64,000 bases of DNA. It comes from Lachnospiraceae bacterium. GTDB taxonomy: Bacteria > Bacillota > Clostridia > Lachnospirales > Lachnospiraceae. The stretch covers positions 1 through 64,000 of the forward strand of contig CAJSZQ010000024.1 in the NCBI GenBank assembly GCA_910574185.1. Direction: 5' to 3'. The stretch's first letter is position 1; every line of letters starts with the position of its first letter. Made by a program: the position numbers and the translations under genes. The notes beneath the pieces were generated by a model. The model did not search any database and had not been told where the DNA came from. It saw only the letters and a list, made by a program, of their open reading frames with translations. Below, in pieces: positions 44,615-53,668 of this stretch.

Positions 44615-45472
44615 ATGGAAAAAACCTCTAATAGAGCTATTAACGGTAAGAGGCTTGTGTCAAGAATCTTCCTGTATCTGGTTGTATTTATTATATGTAT
44701 CGTTATACTGTATCCATATTTTGCTATGTTCTGTACTGCATTAAAGAGCCGTTCAGAAATATTCTCTGCAAATGGAACCGTATTGCCGATTCAAGCTTTA
44801 TGGTCGAATTTTATAGATATCTGGAAAATAGCGCCGATGGCGAAATATATGATAAATTCCGGGTTGATTGCTGGAGGGTCCACAGTGATTGCATTGCTTT
44901 GTGGTATTCCTGCGGCATATGCGTTGTCTCGGATGAAATTTAAAGGACAGACTGCTTTTCTGGGTTTTGTAATCGTATCGCAGATGTTTGCGCCGGTTGT
45001 GCTGCTGATTGGTATTTATAAGGTTATCATGACATTGGGTTTGACTGACAGTATTCTTGGGTTGATTTTTATCAATGCGGCATTCAATCAGGCGTTTACT
45101 ATCTGGCTTCTGCGGGGAACCTTTATCGGTATTTCGCCAGAGATGGAACAGGCGGCGAAGATTGACGGATGTAGCCGGTTGGAAGCGATGATTAAGATAT
45201 TGCTTCCAGTGGCGGCGCCGGGGATTGTGACGACTCTGATTTTCGTGTTTATTAATGCATGGAATGAGTATACGGTTGCGTTAACGATAATTGCGACGGA
45301 TACAAATAATCCATTGACGGTTGGTATCAATATCTTTAACGGTTACAATATGATTGAGTGGCAGTATTTGTTTGCAGCCTCTCTGTTTGCAATCATTCCA
45401 GTCGTAATCTTATTTGCAATTATCGAAAAGAATCTGGTAAGTGGTCTTTCATCCGGCGGCGTGAAGGGCTAG
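44615..45472 (+). CDS. Sugar ABC permease, MalG-type
   Basis: A 285-aa permease with six helices and the EAA loop EQAAKIDGCSRLEAMIKILL. The ATG at 44615 lies 10 bp after GGGAG; an in-frame ATG at 44606 sits directly on that site and is less likely. It completes the first importer. Confidence 0.9.
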   Translation: MEKTSNRAINGKRLVSRIFLYLVVFIICIVILYPYFAMFCTALKSRSEIFSANGTVLPIQALWSNFIDIWKIAPMAKYMINSGLIAGGSTVIALLCGIPAAYALSRMKFKGQTAFLGFVIVSQMFAPVVLLIGIYKVIMTLGLTDSILGLIFINAAFNQAFTIWLLRGTFIGISPEMEQAAKIDGCSRLEAMIKILLPVAAPGIVTTLIFVFINAWNEYTVALTIIATDTNNPLTVGINIFNGYNMIEWQYLFAASLFAIIPVVILFAIIEKNLVSGLSSGGVKG

Positions 45473-45553
45473 CGTTTTGTCCCATTTAGCGAAATGTGAA
45501 CGTGACGCTAGGCTTGCAGATTTTTGTATTAGGATGCAAAGCGATAGAAAAAA

Positions 45554-45710
45554 ACAGCAGTCCTGTCTGAAGAAGGCGGACTGCTGTAAATAACTGCGGC
45601 GGACAGATAAAATGATGGGCATCTCGAAAGCCGGGGGGAGGCTTAAGAGACGCCCATGTTCTATTTGCGGGTATCACCTGATATAAGAGATGATACCCTG
45701 CCAGGAGTAT
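45554..45710. other. Cluster of three stem-loops
   Basis: Three hairpins follow one another: ACAGCAGTCC/GGACTGCTGT (45554-45587), ATGGGCATCTC/GAGACGCCCAT (about 45612-45658, with an inner GCC-GGGG region) and GGGTATCA/TGATACCC (about 45668-45699). The first has an A7 run on its left, so it works as a minus-strand terminator at best. They could be a small RNA or an unrecognised leader of nagB. Confidence 0.5.
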
Positions 45711-45764
45711 GCATCGTAATGCAATAGTTATTATATTTCATTTTTCGCAAAAAAGCGTGTCACA

Positions 45765-45786
45765 ATTTGCACAAAAATTTGCACAA
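45765..45786. promoter_or_regulatory. Candidate operator upstream of nagB
   Basis: ATTTGCACAA occurs twice in tandem (45765-45774 and 45777-45786). The TTGCACA half-site also occurs upstream of the second ABC operon and the kinase gene. Confidence 0.55.
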
Positions 45787-45815
45787 TCGATTGTTTTGCT
45801 TTGGGCGTTATTGCC

Positions 45816-45844
45816 TTGAAAATTGGATTTTGTTACATTAATTT
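45816..45844 (+). promoter_or_regulatory. Promoter of nagB
   Basis: TTGAAA (45816-45821) and TAATTT (45839-45844) are 17 bp apart, 30 bp downstream of the double TTGCACA motif. Confidence 0.55.
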
Positions 45845-45918
45845 TAGAAAGAGAGGAATAATTCGTTACTGGTCACAGAGTGAGTAATAACAATTATTCC
45901 GCCAAGGAGGTATAGGTT

Positions 45919-46653
45919 ATGAAGATTTGTAAAGCGTCGGATTATAAGGAAATGAGCAGAAAAGCAGCGAAGATTATTGCTGCCCAGATTACGATGAAAC
46001 CAGACTGTGTTCTGGGACTGGCAACCGGTTCCACACCGATTGGTCTCTATAAGTATCTGGTAAAATGGTACCGGAAGGGAGATTTGGATTTCTCGGAAGT
46101 TGTAACGGTGAATCTGGATGAATATAAGGGATTGCCGAAGACGAATAATCAGAGTTATGATTTTTTTATGCGTGACAATTTGTTTGACAGTGTCAACATT
46201 GAGGCCTCTAATACGTATCTTCCAGATGGTTTGGCAGAGGATAGTAAATCAGAATGTGAGAGATATGAGAATCTGATTCGGAAGCTTGGAGGGATAGATC
46301 TACAACTTCTTGGAATGGGACACAACGGCCATATTGGATTTAATGAGCCAGGAGAGGCGTTTGATCTTGCGACTCATTGCGTAGATTTGCAGGAGAGCAC
46401 GATTCAGGCGAATAAGAGATTCTTTGAATCGGCGGATGATGTACCGAAACAGGCGTACAGTATGGGGATTGGAACGATTATGAAAGCAAGGAAGATTTTG
46501 CTGGTTGTCAGTGGAAAAGATAAGGCTGAGACTCTTAAAAAGGCGCTTTATGGTCCCATTACTCCAAAGATTCCGGCTTCTGTTCTTCAAATGCATCCAG
46601 ATGTGACGGTGGTGGCTGACGCGGCGGCTTTTTCCCAGATAGAACGGGAGTAG
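45919..46653 (+). CDS. nagB: Glucosamine-6-phosphate deaminase
   Basis: A 244-aa NagB/SuhB-fold enzyme: phosphate loop LGLATGSTPIGLY, the VNLDEYKGL catalytic Asp segment, and GMGHNGHIGFNEPG with the catalytic His. It turns glucosamine 6-phosphate into fructose 6-phosphate and ammonia. AAGGAGG precedes the ATG. The partner nagA is encoded at 53658. The TGTGCAA-type motifs around it link it to the importer downstream. Confidence 0.95.
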   Translation: MKICKASDYKEMSRKAAKIIAAQITMKPDCVLGLATGSTPIGLYKYLVKWYRKGDLDFSEVVTVNLDEYKGLPKTNNQSYDFFMRDNLFDSVNIEASNTYLPDGLAEDSKSECERYENLIRKLGGIDLQLLGMGHNGHIGFNEPGEAFDLATHCVDLQESTIQANKRFFESADDVPKQAYSMGIGTIMKARKILLVVSGKDKAETLKKALYGPITPKIPASVLQMHPDVTVVADAAAFSQIERE

Positions 46654-46668
46654 TGTGCAAGTTGCACA
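46654..46668. promoter_or_regulatory. Palindromic operator before the second ABC operon
   Basis: TGTGCAAGTTGCACA is a perfect inverted repeat with one central base, just after the nagB stop. A further TTTTTGTGCAAG lies at about 46747-46758. Confidence 0.65.
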
Positions 46669-46807
46669 AAATACATATTAGGAAAATACTGGTATAGCAA
46701 AAAAGGTGTGCAGATAATACAAAATAAGAGCCTCATTAGACAAAGATTTTTGTGCAAGATTGTGAGACAATGTTGAAAAGAAATTTTTGTAAAAAGGAGG
46801 ATGAATT

Positions 46808-48148
46808 ATGAAGAAGAGAACTCGTATTCTTTCAGTGCTGTTATGTACGGCTATGGTAGCTGGCCTTACGGCATGCGGAGGCGGAGACGGCGGCGAGAAG
46901 GACGCGAAGGATGAAGGCGGAGACGGTGGAAAGATTAAGCTGACATTCTCCACATCAGTGTATGTGGAAGAGCCTCATCAGAAGGCAATTGATAATTTGC
47001 TTGCAGCTTACAATGAGAAGAATCCGGACATTGAGATTGAAGTTCTGGGAGCAGGTTACGACGGGTACTGGGATAACATTACCAATGAGATTGTATCAGG
47101 GACGGCAAGTGATATGATTCAGGTATATCCAGAGAATATTTCTACCTATCATGCGCTGAAAGAGGACGGTACTTTTGTGAATCTGGACGACTATATGAGC
47201 GATGAGCTTAAGGGCAAGCTTACAGGTCAGGATATGTGTGTGGTTGACGGTGAGACCCTGGCGATTTCAAGCTATGCGTGGGGAACAACCGGTATATTCT
47301 ACCGCAAGTCTATGCTGGAAGATAAGAAGATTGACCCGGCGTCTATCAAGACACTGGATGATTTCCGGGAAGCAAGCTTAAAGTTTACAGAGGACGGCGG
47401 CTATGCAACTGCAGCCGTATCTGGAACGCATGCGTTTACCATCAGCGAGTGGAGCCGTCTGATTGCAAGACCGGTCTCTGGAGGACTGTATTTTACAGAT
47501 GACGCTGCCGGTCCTTATGATGCAGAGCACGTGAATGTGAATAACGAGGGTAATGTATGGGCGGCTCAGTGGTGGCAGGATTACATCCTGAAAGATAAGG
47601 CTGCTACGCTTGTAACCGACAAGAGCGAAACTCGCGAGATGTTCTGGAACGGTCAGATTCCGTTCTGTATGGATGGACCATGGTTTGTAGGTATGACCAG
47701 TGAGGATGTATTAGAGGATGTAGGTATTATTGCACAGCCGGATATCGTATATAATGGCGAGACCTATAAGCCGAATCCGACCAACTATCCGCTGGTTACT
47801 ATGATTAATAAGGACTGCGAGCATCCGGATGAGGCTTATGCATTCCTGGAGTGGATGACAAGTGACGAAGCGCAGGCAATCATTGCTGACTGTGGTATGA
47901 TTCCAAGTAATACTGATTATTCAACCAGCGAAGAATATATTGCGAATCATGAGCTGGAGTATGCAATTGTTGACTTTATGCAGAATAACTATGTAGAACT
48001 TGTTGCAGATCCTAACATCCCTGAGCTGGGAGAGATTTCTCAGATTATGCTGGATGCCGGACAGAAGATGTTCTCAGAGCAGGCGGCAGACGTTCAGACA
48101 GAGATGGATAATGCTCAGAAGAAGATTGAAGAGGTAATGGGCAGATAA
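46808..48148 (+). CDS. Amino-sugar ABC transporter binding lipoprotein
   Basis: A 446-aa family 1 binding protein: lipobox GLTACG (Cys about 21), an acidic Gly-rich linker, then SAYxxWGTTGIFYRKSMLED-type and WMTSDEAQAIIADCGM motifs. AAAGGAGG precedes the ATG. Its position after nagB and shared operators suggest N-acetylhexosamine or a related oligosaccharide as substrate (inferred). Confidence 0.9.
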   Translation: MKKRTRILSVLLCTAMVAGLTACGGGDGGEKDAKDEGGDGGKIKLTFSTSVYVEEPHQKAIDNLLAAYNEKNPDIEIEVLGAGYDGYWDNITNEIVSGTASDMIQVYPENISTYHALKEDGTFVNLDDYMSDELKGKLTGQDMCVVDGETLAISSYAWGTTGIFYRKSMLEDKKIDPASIKTLDDFREASLKFTEDGGYATAAVSGTHAFTISEWSRLIARPVSGGLYFTDDAAGPYDAEHVNVNNEGNVWAAQWWQDYILKDKAATLVTDKSETREMFWNGQIPFCMDGPWFVGMTSEDVLEDVGIIAQPDIVYNGETYKPNPTNYPLVTMINKDCEHPDEAYAFLEWMTSDEAQAIIADCGMIPSNTDYSTSEEYIANHELEYAIVDFMQNNYVELVADPNIPELGEISQIMLDAGQKMFSEQAADVQTEMDNAQKKIEEVMGR

Positions 48149-48194
48149 CGAATAGTCTGTTTGTTTAAAAGGATTTATTTTTAATTGAGAGGTT

Positions 48195-48228
48195 ATGCAA
48201 GAATGCCAGGTATCTGGCATTCTTGCAT
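48195..48228 (+). terminator. Intercistronic hairpin after the binding-protein gene
   Basis: ATGCAAGAATGCCAG pairs perfectly with CTGGCATTCTTGCAT across a GTAT loop. T7 follows 10 bp later. It matches the expression-step role of the hairpin at 43646. Confidence 0.8.
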
Positions 48229-48372
48229 ATAACGAGTATTTTTTTGCTGTCCGCGGCATTGCTAAAGAGACTGCGGCGGCTATGTATCCGGCATTTTGCG
48301 AGAGCAGTTTTTGGCAGGCCGGATGCGGTGAAGATGAGTGAGAGGTTTCAGGAAGTGAGTGGAAAGTTGGAT

Positions 48373-49272
48373 ATGAATAAGAATGGAAAGTTAAAAAAGA
48401 ATATGGAACCATACTTATTCCTTGCACCGCTGCTATTGATATTGCTGGTTTTTCTTCTAGTTCCGATTGTAAAGGCTGCGGCTATGAGCTTTCAATATTA
48501 TTATATTGTACGGCCGTCTGCTGACGGGCATTATTTTGTGGGATTAGAGAATTACCAGAATCTGCTGGCTGATGAGAATTTCTACAATTCTGTGAAGGTA
48601 ACAGTAATCTATATCCTGGTAACGGTAATTGGAAGATATGTGCTTGGTTTTCTATCAGCATTGTTGCTGAATACGCAATTTAAAGGAAGGGGATTGGCGA
48701 GGGCGCTTGTGATTATCCCCTGGGCTGTTCCTGAAGTTGTGGCGTGTCTGGTCTGGATGCTGATGTATGACCGGGATTATGGTATTATTAATTTCCTGCT
48801 GAATAATGCGGGGATGTTGTCGCAGAATATTGCTTTTCTTCAGGATGTGAAGGTTGCTCTTCCGGCTGCCATGGTGGTCAATATCTGGAAGGGATTTCCG
48901 TTTGTTGCGATTATGCTTTTGGCAGGGATGCAGAGTATTTCAGAAGATTTGTTTGAAGCGGCGGAAATTGACGGTGCATCTTGGATTCAGAAGGTACGCT
49001 ATATTGTAATCCCAGGGATTAAGTCGGTATCGACGGTAGTATTTCTGCTGTTGGTAATCTGGACGATTAAAGATTATGCAATTGCATATGTTCTGGCTAA
49101 GGGCGGACCTTCGAGGGCTACGGAAATCCTGACGATTTTCATTCAGCAGACAGCGTTTAAGACCTTTGATTTTGGAAAAGCTGCTGCGGCCGGTATGTTG
49201 ATGCTGTTGGTTTCGCTGGTATTTACATTCTTCTATTTCAAAGCAGTGAACCGAGGGGAGGAGGATGTATAA
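48373..49272 (+). CDS. Amino-sugar ABC permease, MalF-type
   Basis: A 299-aa permease with six helices and the EAA loop EAAEIDGASWIQKVRYIVIP. The frame is open back to 48223. The ATG at 48373 (MNKNGKLKKNMEPYLF) fits family N-termini and has GGAAAG 6 bp upstream; the ATG at 48334 is an alternative. Confidence 0.88.
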   Translation: MNKNGKLKKNMEPYLFLAPLLLILLVFLLVPIVKAAAMSFQYYYIVRPSADGHYFVGLENYQNLLADENFYNSVKVTVIYILVTVIGRYVLGFLSALLLNTQFKGRGLARALVIIPWAVPEVVACLVWMLMYDRDYGIINFLLNNAGMLSQNIAFLQDVKVALPAAMVVNIWKGFPFVAIMLLAGMQSISEDLFEAAEIDGASWIQKVRYIVIPGIKSVSTVVFLLLVIWTIKDYAIAYVLAKGGPSRATEILTIFIQQTAFKTFDFGKAAAAGMLMLLVSLVFTFFYFKAVNRGEEDV

Positions 49273-50114
49273 TGAAGACAAGAAAGACAGGAAAAGCAAT
49301 AACAATTATATTAACGATTATTGTATGTATTTTTGCTTTGTTCCCCTTTATATGGATGCTGTCTACGTCTTTTAAGACCAATTCGGAGATTTATAATGCG
49401 GCGCCTAGCTTTATTCCGAAGGAGCCGACGGCATCCGGATATATTAATATGTTCACAACGGAGACGTCTACCTTTAATTTTAAACAGTGGGCGGCAAACA
49501 GCGTGTTTGTAGCGTTTTTAACAACTGTATTTTCTATGATAATTGCTGTGCTTGGGGGATATGGTATTTCCAGATACCGGTTCAGGGGACGTGGGGCGTT
49601 GTCTTATGTTGTGCTGACGACCCAAGTGCTTCCGGGTTCCCTGCTTATGATTCCGCTGTACATTATTATGGGAAACTTTAATCTGCTGGATACAAAGACA
49701 GGACTGATGCTTGCCTATGTAACCTTTACAGTGCCGTTCTGTACCTGGATGATGAAGGGATTTTTTGATTCGATTCCAATCTCTTTGGAAGAAGCGGCGC
49801 GGGTAGACGGCGCGGGGACATTCCGTTGTTTTGCCACTGTAGTTCTTCCGTTGACGGTGCCAGGGCTGGTTTCTACGGGATTGTTTGCGTTTATCAATGG
49901 CTGGAATGAGTATCTGTTTGCAAGCTCCTTTATGCAGAGCTATGGAAATTGGACGCTGCCGGTAGGTATAGCAAGCTTTAAGGGCCAGTACGCTACGGAC
50001 TGGGGAACATTGATGGCAGGTTCGGTGTTGATTACAATTCCGGTTGTAATCTTATTCCTTGGCCTGCAGAAACATCTGGTAGGAGGCATGACAGCCGGAG
50101 CTGTTAAGCAGTAG
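49272..50114 (+). CDS. Amino-sugar ABC permease, MalG-type
   Basis: A 280-aa permease with the EAA loop EEAARVDGAGTFRCFATVVL. Its ATG overlaps the last base of the previous stop (TAATG), so translation is coupled; GGGGAGGAGG lies just upstream. No ATPase gene follows. Confidence 0.9.
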   Translation: MKTRKTGKAITIILTIIVCIFALFPFIWMLSTSFKTNSEIYNAAPSFIPKEPTASGYINMFTTETSTFNFKQWAANSVFVAFLTTVFSMIIAVLGGYGISRYRFRGRGALSYVVLTTQVLPGSLLMIPLYIIMGNFNLLDTKTGLMLAYVTFTVPFCTWMMKGFFDSIPISLEEAARVDGAGTFRCFATVVLPLTVPGLVSTGLFAFINGWNEYLFASSFMQSYGNWTLPVGIASFKGQYATDWGTLMAGSVLITIPVVILFLGLQKHLVGGMTAGAVKQ

Positions 50115-50192
50115 AAAGAAAAGTTAACAGTTTAGACAGGGCTGCTTGTCTGAACTGTTACGAAAGAAGACGAAGAAGAAAGGGCGATAGTT

Positions 50193-51224
50193 ATGGAATT
50201 GAAACAGATTAGAATGGGTATAGTGGGAGCCGGCACATGGGGCGCGACACATGCGTCAATTTACGCAGAGCATATCTGTGCGGATCCGGTTGCCATCTGT
50301 GATATGAATAAAGAGAAGGCTCAGGAGATAGCCGACAAGTACGGTATCCGCAAAGTATATGCAGATTATAAGGAGCTTGCGGCGGACGAGGAGATTGATG
50401 CGGTTGCAATAGTAACGCCGGATTTTGCACATGCGGATATTGCCTGCGCTATGGCTGATGCAGGCAAGGATATCCTGATTGAGAAGCCTCTTGCAACCAC
50501 GAGGGAAGATATTGACAGAATTTGTGAGGCGGTTGAGAGAAATGGCGTGCGTTGTATGGTGGATCTTCATAACAGATGGAACGCGCCGTTTAATAAGGCT
50601 AAGCAGGAGATTGCATCAGGGAAGCTTGGAAAACCATATACGGCATATATTCGTCATAGCGATGTGAAATGGGTGGCGACAGATATGCTTTCATGGGCGG
50701 CAAAGTCGTCAATTCTCTGGTTCCTTGGCAGTCATAGCCTGGATTCTTTAAGATGGCTGGTGGAGTCCGAAGCGAAGAGAGTATATTCCGTTAAAAAGGA
50801 AGGGCTTCTGAAAGAAAGAGGCGTGGATGTACCGGATATATACCTGACTACGATTGAATTTGAAAATGGCGTAGTGGCTCATATGGAAAATGGATGGGTT
50901 ACGCCGAATGGAAATAGGAATGTGAATGATTTTCTCTGTGATGTGATGTGTACGGAGGGGATGATTAAGTTGAATCTTTCTGCACACAATCTGATTGAAG
51001 AGATTACAGAAGAATCCTCCAGCGTGCCGGATATTCTGGTATCTAACATGGTATTCGACAAGTGCAAGGGACTCTCCTATGAGAGCATTCGCGATTTCGT
51101 GGACCGTCTTGTGGACGGAAGAGAATTTCGGGTAACTCTTGAAGATTCCAGAAGAACGGCTATAGCTATTTTGGCGATACTGGAGTCGGCAGAGAAGGGG
51201 ATTCCGGTAGAAATAACATATTAA
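50193..51224 (+). CDS. Gfo/Idh/MocA-family oxidoreductase
   Basis: A 343-aa dehydrogenase. The N-terminal Rossmann fold shows GIVGAGTWGATHASIYAEH and the EKP motif in LIEKPLATT; the C-terminal domain has VDLHNRWNAPFNKAKQEI and GSHSLDSLRWLV. Such enzymes oxidise or epimerise sugars with NAD(P). It follows the second importer by 78 bp and probably acts on the imported sugar. Substrate unknown. Confidence 0.88.
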   Translation: MELKQIRMGIVGAGTWGATHASIYAEHICADPVAICDMNKEKAQEIADKYGIRKVYADYKELAADEEIDAVAIVTPDFAHADIACAMADAGKDILIEKPLATTREDIDRICEAVERNGVRCMVDLHNRWNAPFNKAKQEIASGKLGKPYTAYIRHSDVKWVATDMLSWAAKSSILWFLGSHSLDSLRWLVESEAKRVYSVKKEGLLKERGVDVPDIYLTTIEFENGVVAHMENGWVTPNGNRNVNDFLCDVMCTEGMIKLNLSAHNLIEEITEESSSVPDILVSNMVFDKCKGLSYESIRDFVDRLVDGREFRVTLEDSRRTAIAILAILESAEKGIPVEITY

Positions 51225-51254
51225 GGACGAAAAAGAACTCTGTTTATTTAAATC

Positions 51255-51353
51255 AGGGGCTGTAAAAAGTCACAATTACCTGCATGAAGCAACTATGCAT
51301 TGTAAAATGTTGTTTTCTAAATTGTAGGAGGGACTATTTTACGGCCCCTTTTG
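51255..51353 (+). terminator. Terminator of the importer-oxidoreductase operon
   Basis: AGGGGCTGTAAAA at the left pairs with TTTTACGGCCCCT at the right and TTTTG follows. The long loop may hold further structure. It also lies between two converging genes. Confidence 0.6.
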
Positions 51354-51362
51354 TCGTGTTCA

Positions 51363-52280
51363 TCAATCCCGGAAATTCTGTTCAGACATTGCCTTGATGG
51401 AAGACGCATACTCGGATGGAGTCATTCCGGTTACTTTTTTAAATTGTCTGGAAAAGTAATGGATAGACGCATAGCCGAGAATGTCGGATATCTGTGTAAA
51501 ATTCATATGCTGAGTCCGGATTAATTCTTTGGCTAATCGGATTTTCATATGGGAAAAATATTCAATGATTCCCAGACCGGATTGTTGTTTGAAAATTTTT
51601 TGTAAATGGGACCTGCTTACTAAATTGTCGCGGCAAATCTGCTCGATAGTCAGCTTGGAAGCTGGCTGGGATTCCATATATTCGGTAACGCGCAAATAAA
51701 TCTCCAAATCGCTTTTGGCCTTGGTGGCTTTGGTGCTGTTAGGAGTCGCTGCGATTGAAGTTTTTCCTCTTCTCTCATAACGGCGTGCAAGATGAATCAG
51801 GAATTGCTCTAAATACAAACGAATTAATTGTTCTGAGCCAAAAGCCTCTTCTTTCTTCTGAGGCATATTCTGCAGATAAGGGTCGTCTAAGCGGCAGTCA
51901 AAACAATGGCGGGCTTCAATGATAATCTTGGCAAGCAGTTCCCGCTCGGCATCGTCTATTTTAAATACTCTGTTGCGAAAGAAATACATAGCGCGGCTGT
52001 CACATCCGAAGGAAATCACCACTAGGTTCGGGGCGGTTTCACCGGTCGCTCTGACGTTATGAAATTCGTTTGGTTCGTGAAAGGCTATATCCCCTCTTTT
52101 GAGCTTTATAGTATGGACGCCGGCAGTAATGTCGACTTCGCCTTTGTCAACGCAGATAAATTCCCAAAAATCATGGGTCTCGCCTATGAAAGAAAAGGTA
52201 CTCATGTATTCAAAGTAGTGAATGCTGTAGATTTTACCAATAGAAATAGAATCTTTTAATTGTATTCCGTTATATCCCAT
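51363..52280 (-). CDS. AraC-family regulator
   Basis: A 305-aa protein with a cupin N-domain (HDFWEFICVDKGEVDITAG) and a C-terminal AraC double HTH (LTIEQICRDNLVSRSHLQKI, then ISDILGYASIHYFSRQFKKV and GMTPSEYA). CGGAGGC precedes the ATG. It stands between the importer operon and the divergent kinase-nagA operon and is the best local candidate for their regulator, though AraC proteins usually bind direct rather than inverted sites. Confidence 0.88.
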   Translation of the reverse strand: MGYNGIQLKDSISIGKIYSIHYFEYMSTFSFIGETHDFWEFICVDKGEVDITAGVHTIKLKRGDIAFHEPNEFHNVRATGETAPNLVVISFGCDSRAMYFFRNRVFKIDDAERELLAKIIIEARHCFDCRLDDPYLQNMPQKKEEAFGSEQLIRLYLEQFLIHLARRYERRGKTSIAATPNSTKATKAKSDLEIYLRVTEYMESQPASKLTIEQICRDNLVSRSHLQKIFKQQSGLGIIEYFSHMKIRLAKELIRTQHMNFTQISDILGYASIHYFSRQFKKVTGMTPSEYASSIKAMSEQNFRD

Positions 52281-52407
52281 ATAATGCCTCCGTAGATGAC
52301 TGTGAATTATGTTTTGGCTATTTTATATAAATATAATAATGCAAATAAATTGAAAATGCAATGGAATCAAGCAGATAATATAAAAATATAAAGTTATAAT
52401 ACAAAGC

Positions 52408-52420
52408 TTTTTGTGCAAAT
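52408..52420. promoter_or_regulatory. TGTGCAA motif before the kinase-nagA operon
   Basis: TTTTTGTGCAAAT repeats the motif at 46747-46758 and the half-site of the 46654 palindrome, in the divergent region between the AraC and kinase genes. The rest of 52281-52549 is AT-rich. Confidence 0.5.
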
Positions 52421-52549
52421 TTATAATAGAATGTACAAAGATGGTTGCAGTTTACACAGAACTTTGTATTTACTGCAACATAAAGTCCGTAAGAATAAGT
52501 ATATTGGGCCAACAATGTAGCAGATAGGCTGGTCTATAGGAGGGAAGCT

Positions 52550-53668
52550 ATGGCACAGGTAATAAGAGCGCAGAAAGGCGAGGCAATTGCACATTTTCAG
52601 TACGAGGGAAGACTCATCAAAGATATTCCGTTTGGAAACGGGCATATTAACGATACGTTTCTTCTGACCTTCGAGGTTCGTAAAATGGGAAATATGAAGG
52701 TTATTCTGCAGAGAATGAATAAGAAAGTATTTGAAGATCCGGTTATGCTGATGGAGAATATTATGGGCGTGACTACGTATCTTCGGGACATGATTACGAA
52801 AGAAGGCGGAGACCCAGACAGGGAGACTCTGAATGTTATTCCGGCGCTGGACGGCAAGCCTTATTACAAAGACTCCTTTGGAGATTACTGGCGCTCTTAT
52901 GTATTTATTACGGACGCCACCAGTTTTGACCAGGTAGAGAATCCGGAACAGTTTTATCAGAGCGGAGTGGCTTTTGGACATTTTCAGAAACTTCTGGCAG
53001 ATTATCCGGCGGATACGCTTTTTGAAGTTATTAAGGGATTTCATGATACCAAGGCTAGACTAGAGATTTTTAAGAAGGCTGTACAGGATGATGTGATGAG
53101 GCGCGCGGCGAAAGTTCAGGAAGAGATTCAGTTTGTCCTTGACAGAGAAGAATTGGCAGGTTATCTTGGAGAGTGTCAGGAGAGAGGCGAGCTGCCTCTC
53201 AGGGTGACCCACAACGATACCAAGCTTAATAATATAATGATGGATAATAAGACAGGGAAGGGAATCTGTGTAATAGATTTAGATACAGTAATGCCGGGAC
53301 TTGCCGTCAATGATTTTGGGGATTCGATTCGGTTCGGCGCAAGTACCGCGGCGGAGGATGAAAGAGACTTAGGCAAAGTATCCTGTAGCATGGAGCTGTT
53401 TGAGGCATATACCAGAGGATTTATAGAAGGGTGCGACGGAAGGCTGACTGCCAAAGAGATGGAACTTCTTCCAATGGGTGCAAAGGTCATGACTTTTGAA
53501 TGTGGAATGCGTTTTCTGACGGACTACCTACAGGGAGACGTATATTTCAAAATCCACAGAGAAGGGCATAATCTTGACCGGTGCCGGACCCAGTTTAAGC
53601 TTGTGGAGGATATGGAGAACAAGTGGGAACAGATGAAGGAGATTGTATCAAAATATTATGATTGTTAA
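52550..53668 (+). CDS. nahK: N-acetylhexosamine kinase-like phosphotransferase
   Basis: A 372-aa aminoglycoside-phosphotransferase-fold kinase. The catalytic loop is THNDTKLNNIMMDNKTGKG and the metal loop CVIDLDTVMPG, as in bifidobacterial NahK, which phosphorylates GlcNAc and GalNAc. The N-terminus IPFGNGHINDTFLL also fits. AGGAGGG precedes the ATG. Being fused in an operon with nagA (11-bp overlap) points to a GlcNAc-type substrate; whether it makes the 1- or 6-phosphate cannot be told, and nagA needs the 6-phosphate. Confidence 0.82.
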   Translation: MAQVIRAQKGEAIAHFQYEGRLIKDIPFGNGHINDTFLLTFEVRKMGNMKVILQRMNKKVFEDPVMLMENIMGVTTYLRDMITKEGGDPDRETLNVIPALDGKPYYKDSFGDYWRSYVFITDATSFDQVENPEQFYQSGVAFGHFQKLLADYPADTLFEVIKGFHDTKARLEIFKKAVQDDVMRRAAKVQEEIQFVLDREELAGYLGECQERGELPLRVTHNDTKLNNIMMDNKTGKGICVIDLDTVMPGLAVNDFGDSIRFGASTAAEDERDLGKVSCSMELFEAYTRGFIEGCDGRLTAKEMELLPMGAKVMTFECGMRFLTDYLQGDVYFKIHREGHNLDRCRTQFKLVEDMENKWEQMKEIVSKYYDC

